Below are positions 1 to 7,936 of a stretch of 64,000 bases of DNA, piece by piece. The notes beneath the pieces are model-generated. The model did no database searches, was not told where the DNA came from, and was given only the letters and a program-made list of their open reading frames with translations. The stretch's first letter is position 1. Each line of letters starts with the position of its first letter. A program made the position numbers and the translations under genes. The DNA lies in NCBI RefSeq assembly GCF_000177375.1, contig NZ_ADFR01000003.1:124001-188000 (forward strand), read 5' to 3'. Source of the DNA: Bulleidia extructa W1219. GTDB lineage: Bacteria; Bacillota_I; Bacilli_A; Erysipelotrichales; Erysipelotrichaceae.

Positions 1-722
1 TTATCATTGGTGGAGACGGTTCTATGAACTTAGCGGTGAATGCCATTCAAGATTTTTCCAAGGTTCGTTTAGGATATATTCCAAGTGGATCAGGAAATGA
101 TTTCGGTCGAGGAATGGGCATTACACGTGATATTACGATAGCATTGGAATCCATTTTAAAAAAAGGATATCGAGAAGTGGATGTTCCAATGATTCATATT
201 CTACAAGGAGATAAACCGCAAAGACGAAGATTTTTGATTTCTTGTGGAATCGGGTATGATGCGCTAGCTTGTTATCACGTTTCAAAAAGTCGTTGGAAGG
301 CACGTTTGAATAAAGTGGGTATGGGACATTTGGTGTATCTTGCTTATGGGGCTTTATCCATGTTTGAATATCAACCGTTCTCTTTAAGAGATGAAAAAGA
401 AGACGTGGCTTTTATTGCGGTGATGAATCAGCCTTATGAAGGCGGTGGTTTCTTATTTAGTCCTAAAGCCAGTGCTCAGGATGGGTTGTTGGATTTTGTT
501 AAAATATCGGAAATTAAACGTTTTCGGATGGTTGGCTTGATTCCTAGTGCGCGTGAGGGAAAACATGTTGAAACTCCGTATGTCCATATTGAACAACATT
601 CCTATCAATCTTTTGAATTTGATCAACCGGTTTATCTTCATGTCGATGGTGAGACGTTAGGAAAAGCCGTCAGGGTGGAATTTTCTATCTTAAAAGACAA
701 AATGATCTTATTGAACAATTAG
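1..722 (+). CDS. Diacylglycerol kinase / YegS-type lipid kinase, 3' part
   Basis: The window cuts this gene; its frame is open from base 3 and ends at the TAG at 720-722, leaving about 239 residues. The first visible residues are the GGDGS nucleotide-binding motif of the diacylglycerol kinase catalytic domain, followed by SGSGNDFGRG and, near the end, HVDGET, all hallmarks of the DagK/YegS/BmrU family. These enzymes phosphorylate diacylglycerol or related lipids with ATP at the inner face of the membrane and return diacylglycerol to phospholipid synthesis. About 60 to 70 N-terminal residues are probably missing. The exact lipid substrate cannot be told from sequence. Confidence 0.88.
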   Translation, partial: IIGGDGSMNLAVNAIQDFSKVRLGYIPSGSGNDFGRGMGITRDITIALESILKKGYREVDVPMIHILQGDKPQRRRFLISCGIGYDALACYHVSKSRWKARLNKVGMGHLVYLAYGALSMFEYQPFSLRDEKEDVAFIAVMNQPYEGGGFLFSPKASAQDGLLDFVKISEIKRFRMVGLIPSAREGKHVETPYVHIEQHSYQSFEFDQPVYLHVDGETLGKAVRVEFSILKDKMILLNN

Positions 723-861
723 GTGATAGGATTCAATTTTGGAATGTGGTAGTCATTAAAAGATGAAGGGACAAGTGGGAATAATCGAACAGATACGGAC
801 GTATATTTTCTTTTTCATAGAGGGAAATTTTGAAAATTAAAAAACAATAGGAGGAAATAAG

Positions 862-999
862 ATGCTTAAAAAGATGATCGGTGGATTTCTTGTCATTTTA
901 ATGGGGATTGGGCTAACCGGTTGTATTGATGTGAAACAAAAAACAGGAAAAGTAACCGATATGAAAGGAAATTTTGAAACGGTCAATACAAATCACTAA
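862..999 (+). CDS. Small lipoprotein (45 residues)
   Basis: An ATG follows a clear ribosome binding site (AGGAGG, about seven bases upstream). The product has a basic start (MLKKM), a hydrophobic core and a lipobox LTGC with the cysteine near residue 21, followed by only about 24 polar residues. It is therefore probably lipidated and held on the outer face of the membrane, where it is little more than a tethered peptide. A strong hairpin terminator lies eleven bases after the stop codon, so it is probably a complete gene rather than a fragment. No family is recognised. Confidence 0.7.
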   Translation: MLKKMIGGFLVILMGIGLTGCIDVKQKTGKVTDMKGNFETVNTNH

Positions 1000-1009
1000 T
1001 AAGATGATG

Positions 1010-1046
1010 GAAGAACGTTATCACAAGAGGATAACGTTCTTCTTTT
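1010..1046 (+). terminator. Rho-independent terminator after the small lipoprotein gene
   Basis: A 13-bp inverted repeat (GAAGAACGTTATC / GATAACGTTCTTC) with a seven-base loop is followed by TTTT. It closes the plus-strand lipoprotein transcript. Confidence 0.8.
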
Positions 1047-1057
1047 AGAAAGAAGTA

Positions 1058-1091
1058 TTAAAAAAGCTTGTTGATTATGGTATCAACAAGC
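1058..1091 (-). terminator. Terminator downstream of tRNA-Arg
   Basis: Read on the minus strand, GCTTGTTGAT / ATCAACAAGC forms a 10-bp stem followed by a run of six Ts. A second weaker stem (ACACTT / AAGTGT) lies between it and the tRNA 3' end. Confidence 0.7.
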
Positions 1092-1121
1092 TAAAACACT
1101 TTGAACCAAGTGTCTTTTAAG

Positions 1122-1195
1122 TGTGCTCGATGAGACTCGAACTCACAACCTTTTGATTCGGAATCAAATGCGCTATCCAATTGCGCCACGAGCAC
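1122..1195 (-). tRNA. tRNA-Arg (anticodon CCG)
   Basis: The minus-strand sequence folds as a cloverleaf: acceptor stem GTGCTCG / CGAGCAC with discriminator A, anticodon stem TTTGA / TCAAA around loop TTCCGAA, and a T arm containing GTTCGAGTC. The anticodon CCG reads the arginine codon CGG. CCA is not encoded. Total length is 74 bases, and a terminator lies downstream on the same strand. Confidence 0.93.
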
Positions 1196-1228
1196 ATATC
1201 TACAATATTATAGCATGATTCATATCAG

Positions 1229-1257
1229 TTGAAAAAGAATAGTTGATATGATAGACT
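1229..1257 (+). promoter_or_regulatory. Promoter of the iron-complex ABC operon
   Basis: TTGAAA (1229-1234), a 17-base spacer and TAGACT (1252-1257). The same unusual -10 hexamer with the same spacing precedes feoA at 36598-36626. Confidence 0.6.
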
Positions 1258-1265
1258 CGGATTTG

Positions 1266-1281
1266 GTTAGTTATGTCTAAC
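1266..1281 (+). promoter_or_regulatory. Candidate metal-repressor operator GTTAG-N6-CTAAC
   Basis: A perfect 5+6+5 inverted repeat, GTTAGTTATGTCTAAC, lies eight bases after the -10 box, where a bound repressor would block transcription start. The same repeat with a different central hexamer sits at 36634-36649 before feoA. The TTAG/CTAA half-sites recall DtxR/MntR-family operators; the regulator is not in the window, so its identity is inference. Confidence 0.6.
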
Positions 1282-1338
1282 TTCCCGTGGTTTTATGACC
1301 GATGGTTGAAACCAAAATGCCATAGAGAAGGAAAATAA

Positions 1339-2358
1339 ATGAGTTTAGAAAAGTCATATAGAAACTTGTTATATAGAAAAGTGTTATACATCTTATTGTT
1401 ACTGATTATTTTGTTTATCAATATACTCATTTCCGTGAATATGGGTTCTTCCGAGATGACCATTCAAGAAAGTCTATTAACTTTGTTGGGAAAGGGAACC
1501 GATATTACAAAACATATTGTTTTTAATATAAGGTTGCCAAGAATTTTGGGAGGATTGTTTATCGGCATGAATTTAGCCATGTCAGGTATGATTATTCAAT
1601 CGGTATTAAATAATCCACTAGCTTCGCCATCAACTCTTGGTATTTCTAATGCTTCTGTATTAGGAGCCAACATAGCGCTTATCGTATTTTCGGGTATGGG
1701 AATAGAGGTTGGAATGGCAACAACAGGGATATTATCTTTTGTTTTTGCGATGATTTGTACCTTAATAGTTCTCTGGTTTTCATCTTTGAAAAGAGCCAAT
1801 CGATCAACTGTATTGTTACTTGGAGTTGCTTTGAACGCTATGTTTTCAGCAATGACCATACTCATTCAGTTTTTTTCCACAGATGAACAAATTGCATCAG
1901 CTGTGTCTTGGACGTTTGGTGATTTGGGGCGAATTAATTATTCTCAAATTTTAATAGTTGGAATGGTTTTCATACTATCATCGATGATTATCTATCAATT
2001 TAGATGGAAGTATAACGCCATGGATATGGGAGAAAGTGTGGCTCATTCTTTAGGAATCAACATCCGGTTTATGAGGAACCTTTCCATACTGCTTGCTTCT
2101 CTCAATACCGGAATAGGGGTGGCTTATGTTGGAATCATCGGTTTTGTTGGCTTATTGGCCCCTCAGTTGACAAGAATCATCATAGGAGATGATAAACGTT
2201 TTATGTTCCCGGCGACCGTGCTTTTAGGAGCGGTTATTGTTTTGTTTAGTGATACATTGGCCAGGGTTATCGTAAAGCCGAGTATTTTACCGGTTGGAGC
2301 GATTACCTCTCTAATAGGAGCTCCTTTTTTCTTGTATATGCTAATCAAGGAGAGGTAA
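1339..2358 (+). CDS. Iron-complex ABC transporter permease (FecCD family)
   Basis: This 339-residue, strongly hydrophobic protein has the FecCD/BtuC layout of about ten membrane helices. Landmarks are RLPRILGGLFIGMNLAMSG near residues 65-85, NPLASPSTLGISN near 95-107 and the C-terminal GFVGLLAPQLTR motif near 265-277 that contacts the ATPase. It would form the membrane channel for a ferric siderophore, haem or corrinoid-like complex. A ribosome binding site AAGGA precedes the ATG. The ATPase gene begins at the base after its stop codon, and a binding lipoprotein and a methyltransferase follow. A single permease gene suggests a homodimeric channel. A candidate iron-responsive promoter and operator lie directly upstream. 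Confidence 0.92.
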   Translation: MSLEKSYRNLLYRKVLYILLLLIILFINILISVNMGSSEMTIQESLLTLLGKGTDITKHIVFNIRLPRILGGLFIGMNLAMSGMIIQSVLNNPLASPSTLGISNASVLGANIALIVFSGMGIEVGMATTGILSFVFAMICTLIVLWFSSLKRANRSTVLLLGVALNAMFSAMTILIQFFSTDEQIASAVSWTFGDLGRINYSQILIVGMVFILSSMIIYQFRWKYNAMDMGESVAHSLGINIRFMRNLSILLASLNTGIGVAYVGIIGFVGLLAPQLTRIIIGDDKRFMFPATVLLGAVIVLFSDTLARVIVKPSILPVGAITSLIGAPFFLYMLIKER

Positions 2359-3111
2359 ATGAGTGTTATCAAAATAGATCGTTTATCATTTAAATATGAT
2401 AAAGAAATTTTAAAAAATATAAGTGTTGATATTGAAGCAGGAGCATTTGTTTCATTGTTGGGTATCAATGGAGCCGGTAAATCCACATTACTCAAAAATT
2501 TGAATCAGATTTTAAGCCCTTATAAAGGAACGATTTACATAAGAGGCGAAAATTTGAAACATATGAAACGTTCGCAATTAGCAAAGAAAATGGCGTATGT
2601 CAGTCAACAAAATGAAGCGCCTCAAAATACTGTTTTCGATAGTATTTTGATTGGAAGAGTCCCATACATAAAAGGAAAGGCCACCAAAGAAGATTATGCG
2701 ATAGTTCAAGAAATTATAGGTCGTCTCAACTTAAATGACTACGCTATGAGAGAAGCTACTTCTCTAAGTGGTGGAGAATTTCAAAAGGTGGTATTGGCTA
2801 GAGCCTTGGCTCAAGAACCTGAAATATTACTGTTGGATGAGCCGACTAGTAATTTAGATATTAGAAATCAAGTAGAAGTGATGAAATTGATGAAACAATA
2901 TTGCAAGGATAAACAAATATCCGTTATTGTCAGTATTCATGATATGAATTTATCGTTGCAGTTTTCAGATAAATATCTAATGTTAAAAGATGGTGAGGTA
3001 TTCAAATATGGTTCAAAGGAGATTATCACAAGGGAAAATATACGAACTGTGTATGGTTTGGATGTTGACATTCTAAAGTACAAAAATAGGAAAATCGTTA
3101 TATTAAATTAG
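2359..3111 (+). CDS. Iron-complex ABC transporter ATPase (FecE/FhuC-like)
   Basis: This 250-residue ABC ATPase has Walker A GINGAGKST near residues 36-44, a Q-loop in YVSQQNEAPQ, the signature LSGGEFQKVVLARAL near 137, Walker B ILLLDEPTSNLD near 157 and the switch histidine in SIHD near 195. This is the FepC/FhuC subtype that pairs with FecCD permeases. It would hydrolyse ATP on the cytoplasmic side to drive uptake of an iron complex. The start codon abuts the permease stop codon and its ribosome binding site (AAGGAGAGG) lies inside the permease gene, so the two are probably translated together. Confidence 0.93.
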   Translation: MSVIKIDRLSFKYDKEILKNISVDIEAGAFVSLLGINGAGKSTLLKNLNQILSPYKGTIYIRGENLKHMKRSQLAKKMAYVSQQNEAPQNTVFDSILIGRVPYIKGKATKEDYAIVQEIIGRLNLNDYAMREATSLSGGEFQKVVLARALAQEPEILLLDEPTSNLDIRNQVEVMKLMKQYCKDKQISVIVSIHDMNLSLQFSDKYLMLKDGEVFKYGSKEIITRENIRTVYGLDVDILKYKNRKIVILN

Positions 3112-3124
3112 GAGGGTGTAGACG

Positions 3125-4255
3125 ATGAAACAGAAATCAAAACTATTTTTGCTCGTTTTGTTAGCCGGAGTATTAACTCTTTCAGCATGTACGGGTAAAA
3201 AGGAAAAGACGCAAGAAAACACGAAAGCAACTGCGAAAAAAGGGACTTTCACGGTGACGGATATCAAAGGAAGACAAGTGCATTTTAATAAAGTGCCTGA
3301 AAAAGTAGTGACCATAGGTCATGGTGCTTTGAAATATTATACATACGTATGCGGTGATAAGAATCTTGTAGGGATAGAAGAGACTGAGAAAAAAGGTCAT
3401 TCCGTAAAGGGACAATCCATTCATCACGCTTATCCAAATTTGAAAAACATAAAATCAGTTGGCAATGGTGGACCAAAATTGTCACCAAATTATGAGAATC
3501 TTGCCTTTGTTAAACCAGATGTAATTTTTGCGGCTTATGAAACTAGTAAAGAAGATTTTGATAAATTACAGGAAAAAACTAAAGTTCCGGTTGTAGCTAT
3601 CGGCACCATTATGAAAGGTAATATCTTTGATAAAGAAACCTATGATACTTTTTCAATCATTGGAAAAACAATGCAGAAAGAAAAGAGAGCCAATGAAATT
3701 ATCCAAACCATAAAAGATGTTGAAAGTGATTTGAAAAAGCGATCAGAAGGTATTTCCAAACCATTAGAAGCTTATATAGGAGCTACTACTTTTAAGGGAC
3801 CTCAAGGGATTTTATCTACCAAAACAAAGTTAGATTTATTAAAAACGGTAGGCGTCAAAAATGTGATGGATAAAATCACGAATAAAAGATCCATCATATT
3901 GGATAAAGAAAAGCTATTGGAAATTAATCCAAAGCTGATGCTTCTTGATATGAGCGGTAAAACGCCTTTATTAGAGGATATGAAAAAAGATCCAACTTTT
4001 TATAAAAAATTAGAAGCGTTTAAAACAGGAAAAGTATATGGACTAATGCCATACTTTACCTATGGAATGAATTATGATACGGCATTAATTAATATGTATT
4101 ATATTGGTAAATTAGCTTATCCGGAAAAGTATCAGGATATAGATATAGAAAAGAAGGCTAGAGAAATATATACAAAGTTTGTCGGAAAAGATGTCTTTGA
4201 TTCTATGAAAAAAGTGCATCCGGAAAGCTTTAAGGAATTTAAAATCCATGAATAG
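3125..4255 (+). CDS. Iron-complex ABC transporter substrate-binding lipoprotein
   Basis: This 376-residue protein begins with a basic signal peptide and a lipobox LSAC (cysteine near residue 22), so it should be anchored outside the membrane. The mature part opens with TDIKGRQVHFNKVPEKVV, typical of the start of class III (FecB/TroA-like) binding proteins, and contains FVKPDVIFAAYETS in the first lobe. It would capture the ligand for the neighbouring permease and ATPase. The ligand is not determined by sequence. The C-terminal region with MPYFTYGMNYDTALINMYY resembles binding proteins often annotated only as iron-siderophore binding. An AGGAGG site precedes the start. Confidence 0.88.
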   Translation: MKQKSKLFLLVLLAGVLTLSACTGKKEKTQENTKATAKKGTFTVTDIKGRQVHFNKVPEKVVTIGHGALKYYTYVCGDKNLVGIEETEKKGHSVKGQSIHHAYPNLKNIKSVGNGGPKLSPNYENLAFVKPDVIFAAYETSKEDFDKLQEKTKVPVVAIGTIMKGNIFDKETYDTFSIIGKTMQKEKRANEIIQTIKDVESDLKKRSEGISKPLEAYIGATTFKGPQGILSTKTKLDLLKTVGVKNVMDKITNKRSIILDKEKLLEINPKLMLLDMSGKTPLLEDMKKDPTFYKKLEAFKTGKVYGLMPYFTYGMNYDTALINMYYIGKLAYPEKYQDIDIEKKAREIYTKFVGKDVFDSMKKVHPESFKEFKIHE

Positions 4256-5039
4256 TTTACGAGAATTTTGTTATGAAAAACTGAATAAGGATCCCCAGGA
4301 TTTAATGAAATCCAATAGAATGTGGGATAAAAGGGCAAAAGAATTTTCTAAATCTTCGAAAAAAAACGAAGTGAATTATGTAGATTATTTGAAGCACTTT
4401 GTTGATTTAAAAGGTGCCAGTGTCCTTGATGTCGGATGTGGAACTTCAGATTATTTAAAAATCCTGTTAGATGAATCGGCTGTAGTAGAGGGGTTAGAAC
4501 CTTCAAAAGAAATGAGAAAAATAGGATTAAACTATTTGAAAGATAACGGATATCCGAATGTGACCATCTATCATTCTTCTCTACAAGATTTTGAAGTGTC
4601 AAAGAAATATGAATATGTTTTTATTGCAAACAGTCCAGCGATTTCTTATTATGAAAATTACGAAAAAATATTATCTCTTGCTGAAAAGGGAATATTAATA
4701 GGCTCGTGGTTGGATAGTAGTGATTCTTTATTAGATGAAATTGCTAGAAGGCTCCATATCGTCCCAAAGAAACATGGAGGAAAGGATATTTTGTATTTCT
4801 TCAATCTTTTGTTGGAAGACGGATATAAAGCCAACTTTCAAACCGTGACTCGTCAATCTTCTGTAATGGAAAATGCGTTGAATAGTCTGGAAAGATACAC
4901 CAGTTGGTTTTATGGCCCGGATTATAATTATGATGACTTGAATCGAGTTAAAGATATTATCATGGAACTATCTAATGAAAAGGGTGAGGTACTCATTCAC
5001 AAAGAAGCGACCAATGCGATTGTGTTTGCAGAAAAATAA
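4248..5039 (+). CDS. SAM-dependent class I methyltransferase
   Basis: This 263-residue protein carries the SAM-binding motif I VLDVGCGTSDYL near residues 58-69, then an acidic post-motif region (VEGLEPSKEMRKIG) and FIANSPAISYY in the motif IV position. The ATG lies inside the end of the binding-lipoprotein gene, overlapping it by eight bases, so translation is probably coupled. Being the last gene of an iron-complex importer operon suggests a role with the imported ligand, for instance methylating a metallophore or cofactor, but nothing in the sequence names the substrate. It could also be a small-molecule methyltransferase that is merely co-regulated. A bidirectional terminator follows 35 bases later. 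Confidence 0.82.
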   Translation: MNSLREFCYEKLNKDPQDLMKSNRMWDKRAKEFSKSSKKNEVNYVDYLKHFVDLKGASVLDVGCGTSDYLKILLDESAVVEGLEPSKEMRKIGLNYLKDNGYPNVTIYHSSLQDFEVSKKYEYVFIANSPAISYYENYEKILSLAEKGILIGSWLDSSDSLLDEIARRLHIVPKKHGGKDILYFFNLLLEDGYKANFQTVTRQSSVMENALNSLERYTSWFYGPDYNYDDLNRVKDIIMELSNEKGEVLIHKEATNAIVFAEK

Positions 5040-5074
5040 TATCAAAAGAAGTTCGATCAGTAAGAAAGGTATAT

Positions 5075-5101
5075 AAAAGGGTCAAAATGATTGACCCTTT
5101 T
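5075..5101. terminator. Bidirectional terminator between convergent genes
   Basis: An 11-bp stem AAAAGGGTCAA / TTGACCCTTTT with a five-base loop, A-rich on one side and T-rich on the other. It can stop the ABC operon on the plus strand and the gene at 5111-5611 on the minus strand. Confidence 0.8.
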
Positions 5102-5110
5102 AAAATTTCA

Positions 5111-5611
5111 TTAATGTTCTTGACAAACTCGAATATAAGCGGTTGAAATGCCTTCCCCTGTCAAAGAGAGTGGAATTTCTAAAATACAGGTATCTACTTC
5201 ATCTTTAGAATGGTTTTTTCGTTCTTCTTCGGAGTAGAAATACAACCCGGCATAGTAGCTGTGACCTGCTTCTAAAGTGACTTCAAAGTGTATATTTTCT
5301 GTTTTAACGTTCCGTGTTTTCAAACCTCTATTTTCAGTAGATTGAAAAACGGCTTCAATGGTATGCGAAACTGGAGTTAACGCTACCACTTTTTGTAGAT
5401 TTTCTCCTGTGGTATGAGGAAATTCGGAGAGATCTTTCCCATCTATTTTGATTTTTGTGCCATATAAATGAAGAATGGCTTTGTCTTGATGATCGGCATA
5501 AAAACCCTTGGCTTTCTGATTCCTCTTTTTACCGAAAACCATAAACACACCGAATAAAACAGCCCATAAAACAACAACGCACAAAATGATCAATATCGTT
5601 TTTTGATCCAT
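5111..5611 (-). CDS. Membrane-anchored protein of unknown function
   Basis: This 166-residue protein has one N-terminal membrane segment (about residues 5-27, ILIILCVVVLWAVLFGVFMV) followed by basic KKRNQK, which predicts that the rest is cytoplasmic. The soluble part is rich in predicted beta strands (KAILHLYGTKIKIDG, HTIEAVFQST, HFEVTLEAGHSYYAGLYF). It resembles no family I can name. A GGAG site eight to nine bases before the ATG supports the start. It is convergent with the methyltransferase gene and shares its terminator. The next gene upstream on the same strand encodes a membrane HTH regulator, with an 86-base gap. Confidence 0.6.
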   Translation of the reverse strand: MDQKTILIILCVVVLWAVLFGVFMVFGKKRNQKAKGFYADHQDKAILHLYGTKIKIDGKDLSEFPHTTGENLQKVVALTPVSHTIEAVFQSTENRGLKTRNVKTENIHFEVTLEAGHSYYAGLYFYSEEERKNHSKDEVDTCILEIPLSLTGEGISTAYIRVCQEH

Positions 5612-5697
5612 ATATAAACTCCTATCTATTTATGAAATATTCTACTTATCCTTATAGCATTTTTATATGTAAAAAGCAATGGATCGTTCTGTATTGT

Positions 5698-6693
5698 TTA
5701 GGCTTTATTTCGAATGAGTTTGAATAGACCGATAATAACGCCATAAGAGACACCGGCAATAGGCCAGAAAATCCAGCTGATATGCCATTGTTGAGTTATA
5801 AAACTATAGGCAAGATAGATGGATATGGTCAGACACCAATAAATGGTTGTGATGGGGGCGTTTCTACGTTGCTCTTCTTTGTGAAGACGTGTGTAATCTT
5901 CTCTTTCTAAAAGCATATTCATTCCACCCCAAATGATGCTGGAATGAACGATTAGAAATACACCAAAACCAACCAGTATTAACATCAATGGAATTGCGAT
6001 CATATCAGCCAATTTCTCATTTTCTTTGAAAAGGATCATGGATAAGAAAAGATGAGGAATGACAGAGATGAGACAGAGAATAATTCCTATTGTGATTTGA
6101 AAGGTATAGGAGGTTTGAAATTTTTCTCGTTTTTCCAATACCATTCCTTTAACACCATAAGCTGTATCCAGGCTTTCTTTTTCGAGATAGTTATATCGAT
6201 TTCCTTGTATGGATGTAGTGACAAATAAAGCGACAGCTATACCGACCAGTATCAATAGTACAGTCATCCCTATTCCTATTACTTGTTCTTCAGATATGGA
6301 AAGAAAATGATTTTCTTGAAGAAAATCCAAAAGAATGAGTACTATAGGAGAAAAAATGCAGAGCATTACCCCTAAGGCAATCCGTGAAGATGAAATGTTT
6401 TTAAACTGTAGAAAAGCGTTTGCTTCTTCCATAGACACAGAAACTTCAGCCGAATGGTTATCTGTTTCGGGTTGAGTTTCATTTTCCGCTATCACGATTT
6501 CATCTTTTAATAAGTAATCGGTACTAACTCCGAAAACTTTTGATAATTTTAAAATCTTATTCATGTCAGGTATGGATTGAGCCCCTTCCCATTTGGATAC
6601 GGATTGGCGGCTGACTTCAAGTTGATCGGCCAATTCTTCTTGTGACCATCCATTTTTCTTTCTTAAAGTAATGATTTTATCAGCAAGTATCAT
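5698..6693 (-). CDS. XRE-family HTH regulator with six membrane segments
   Basis: The N-terminal 60 residues form a Cro/XRE helix-turn-helix (ADKIITLRKKNGWSQEELAD, then VSRQSVSKWE and GVSTDYLLKDE), followed by an acidic linker and about six membrane helices. This HTH-plus-membrane layout is common in Firmicutes membrane-bound regulators; the signal sensed is unknown. The frame is open 18 bases further upstream to a TTG, but the ATG at 6693 has AAGGAG seven bases before it and is taken as the start, giving 331 residues. It is divergent from the DUF4241-like gene. Confidence 0.82.
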   Translation of the reverse strand: MILADKIITLRKKNGWSQEELADQLEVSRQSVSKWEGAQSIPDMNKILKLSKVFGVSTDYLLKDEIVIAENETQPETDNHSAEVSVSMEEANAFLQFKNISSSRIALGVMLCIFSPIVLILLDFLQENHFLSISEEQVIGIGMTVLLILVGIAVALFVTTSIQGNRYNYLEKESLDTAYGVKGMVLEKREKFQTSYTFQITIGIILCLISVIPHLFLSMILFKENEKLADMIAIPLMLILVGFGVFLIVHSSIIWGGMNMLLEREDYTRLHKEEQRRNAPITTIYWCLTISIYLAYSFITQQWHISWIFWPIAGVSYGVIIGLFKLIRNKA

Positions 6694-6711
6694 ATCGGTT
6701 CTCCTTGGCAA

Positions 6712-7088
6712 TTTTGCTAATGAAACAATATCAAAACCAATAGTTGCAGACTACCAAGATCACTTTACAATTTGGCGACTAAAGGTTGCTTTTTCATATT
6801 GCTTTTTGTTTGATTGTTTAGCTGAGTGATGGCTTTTTTATGCTTGATTTTGCGGTTTACCATCTTTATATTATTGTGACATAGTGAATGATCGTTTTCT
6901 ATGAAATTCTTCAAGGCTTTTAGATAATATTCGAATTCACTATTTTATTTTGTATAATTAACTTAGTCGTTTAAAAGCACAATTTAATCACATAGAACAT
7001 GAAGTATAAATAGATCTATGCGGTTTCAAGGAATTTGTAGAAGAGATAGTCGGATAACGATAGAGAATAGAAAAAGGAGGATGAACCG
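6712..7088. other. 377-base intergenic region
   Basis: This AT-rich spacer lies between divergent genes. The only supported element is the promoter at 6930-6958. A 32-codon minus-strand frame at 6765-6863 has no ribosome binding site and is not called. Confidence 0.5.
6930..6958 (+). promoter_or_regulatory. Promoter for the DUF4241-like gene
   Basis: TTCGAA (6930-6935), a 17-base spacer and a perfect TATAAT (6953-6958), about 125 bases before the GTG start at 7089. Confidence 0.45.
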
Positions 7089-7811
7089 GTGGAAAAAATT
7101 CAACCAACTCGAGAATGGCTTGCAAAGTATGAAGAGGTGAAACACTTTCTGGTATCACCAATCAATTATGCAACATGTTTTGAGATGAATGAAATTCAAG
7201 GTAAAGAAGTAGTTGTACTTGATATGGGAGAGGTGAGTTTTCCAAGTGGCGAAATTTTGGTAAGAGATCCATTGGTCTGGTTGCGTAAAGATGAAAAACC
7301 ATATTTACAATCGGTTCCGGTAGGTAGATATAAATTGGAAACCTTGGTGATTAAGATAGAAGAAGAACATGATAGATATATGGCAACTAGGGTTAAATTT
7401 ACTGACAAAAAACCGATCATCTATCAAGAAGCGTTAAGGGGGGATGAGGATCTTTCCTCGGTTCAAGAAGGTAGTTTTTTTGGCTTTGAAGTAGATGCAG
7501 GACTTGCAACCATTGTTGATGTACAGACAAAAAATGTATACTGTGATTTTGAAAAAAGGTGGTATCAGGAACATCCTGACAAGAATATCTACGATGATTT
7601 TTTTGCGGAAGTATTTCGACAAAACGCATTGAAATACCCGTTATATCAAAGAGAAGGTGGAGATTGGATCAACTTTGAAATTCCAGGTACGGAATTATCT
7701 ATCCCGATGATTCAATCGGGATTTGGAGATGGGGTATATCCGGTGTACTTTGGATATGATAAAAATGGTCATCTTTGTGATGTCGTGATGGAATATATTT
7801 TAGTGGGTTAA
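7089..7811 (+). CDS. DUF4241-like protein
   Basis: This 240-residue soluble protein starts with GTG behind AAGGAGG. The composition and conserved patches (LDMGEVSFPSGEILVRDPLVWL, split here as LDMGEVSFPSG then EILVRDPL; VDAGLATIVD; and the C-terminal GFGDGVYPVYFGYD followed by a hydrophobic strand) match my recollection of the DUF4241 family. That family is often found singly or near toxin and immunity genes; its biochemical role is not established. It stands at the left edge of an accessory segment of small, low-GC genes. The family call is by recognition only. Confidence 0.62.
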   Translation: MEKIQPTREWLAKYEEVKHFLVSPINYATCFEMNEIQGKEVVVLDMGEVSFPSGEILVRDPLVWLRKDEKPYLQSVPVGRYKLETLVIKIEEEHDRYMATRVKFTDKKPIIYQEALRGDEDLSSVQEGSFFGFEVDAGLATIVDVQTKNVYCDFEKRWYQEHPDKNIYDDFFAEVFRQNALKYPLYQREGGDWINFEIPGTELSIPMIQSGFGDGVYPVYFGYDKNGHLCDVVMEYILVG

Positions 7812-7822
7812 AAGTGGGAAAT

Positions 7823-7936
7823 ATGAATATCATTGGGCAAGTCATTGGCTATATTCATGATCCAAATGAAGTGACATATGTCGCATTGGGCATTGAGGAG
7901 CGGGTTTCAGAGATTGATTTTATGAAAGAAGTTTAA
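7823..7936 (+). CDS. Very small ORF (37 residues), possibly a gene remnant
   Basis: ATG at 7823, eleven bases after the DUF4241-like stop codon and behind a weak GTGGGAA site, opens a 37-residue frame that looks like the start of a folded protein (MNIIGQVIGYIHDPNEVTYV) and then ends. Its last 17 bases overlap the 3' end of the convergent NERD gene. It may be the surviving N-terminus of a gene truncated when the neighbouring DNA was rearranged, or a genuine micro-protein. No family is recognised. Confidence 0.3.
   Translation: MNIIGQVIGYIHDPNEVTYVALGIEERVSEIDFMKEV

Noticed and set aside
1282-1338. Possible riboswitch in the leader of the iron-complex ABC operon
   Set aside because: TGGTTT / AAACCA and ATGG / CCAT pairings are possible, but the leader is short, has no terminator, and matches no riboswitch class I know.
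6765-6863. Minus-strand frame of 32 basic residues between the HTH regulator and the DUF4241-like gene
   Set aside because: It has no ribosome binding site, biased Lys/Gln/Asn composition and no neighbour to support it; frames this short are expected by chance in AT-rich spacers.
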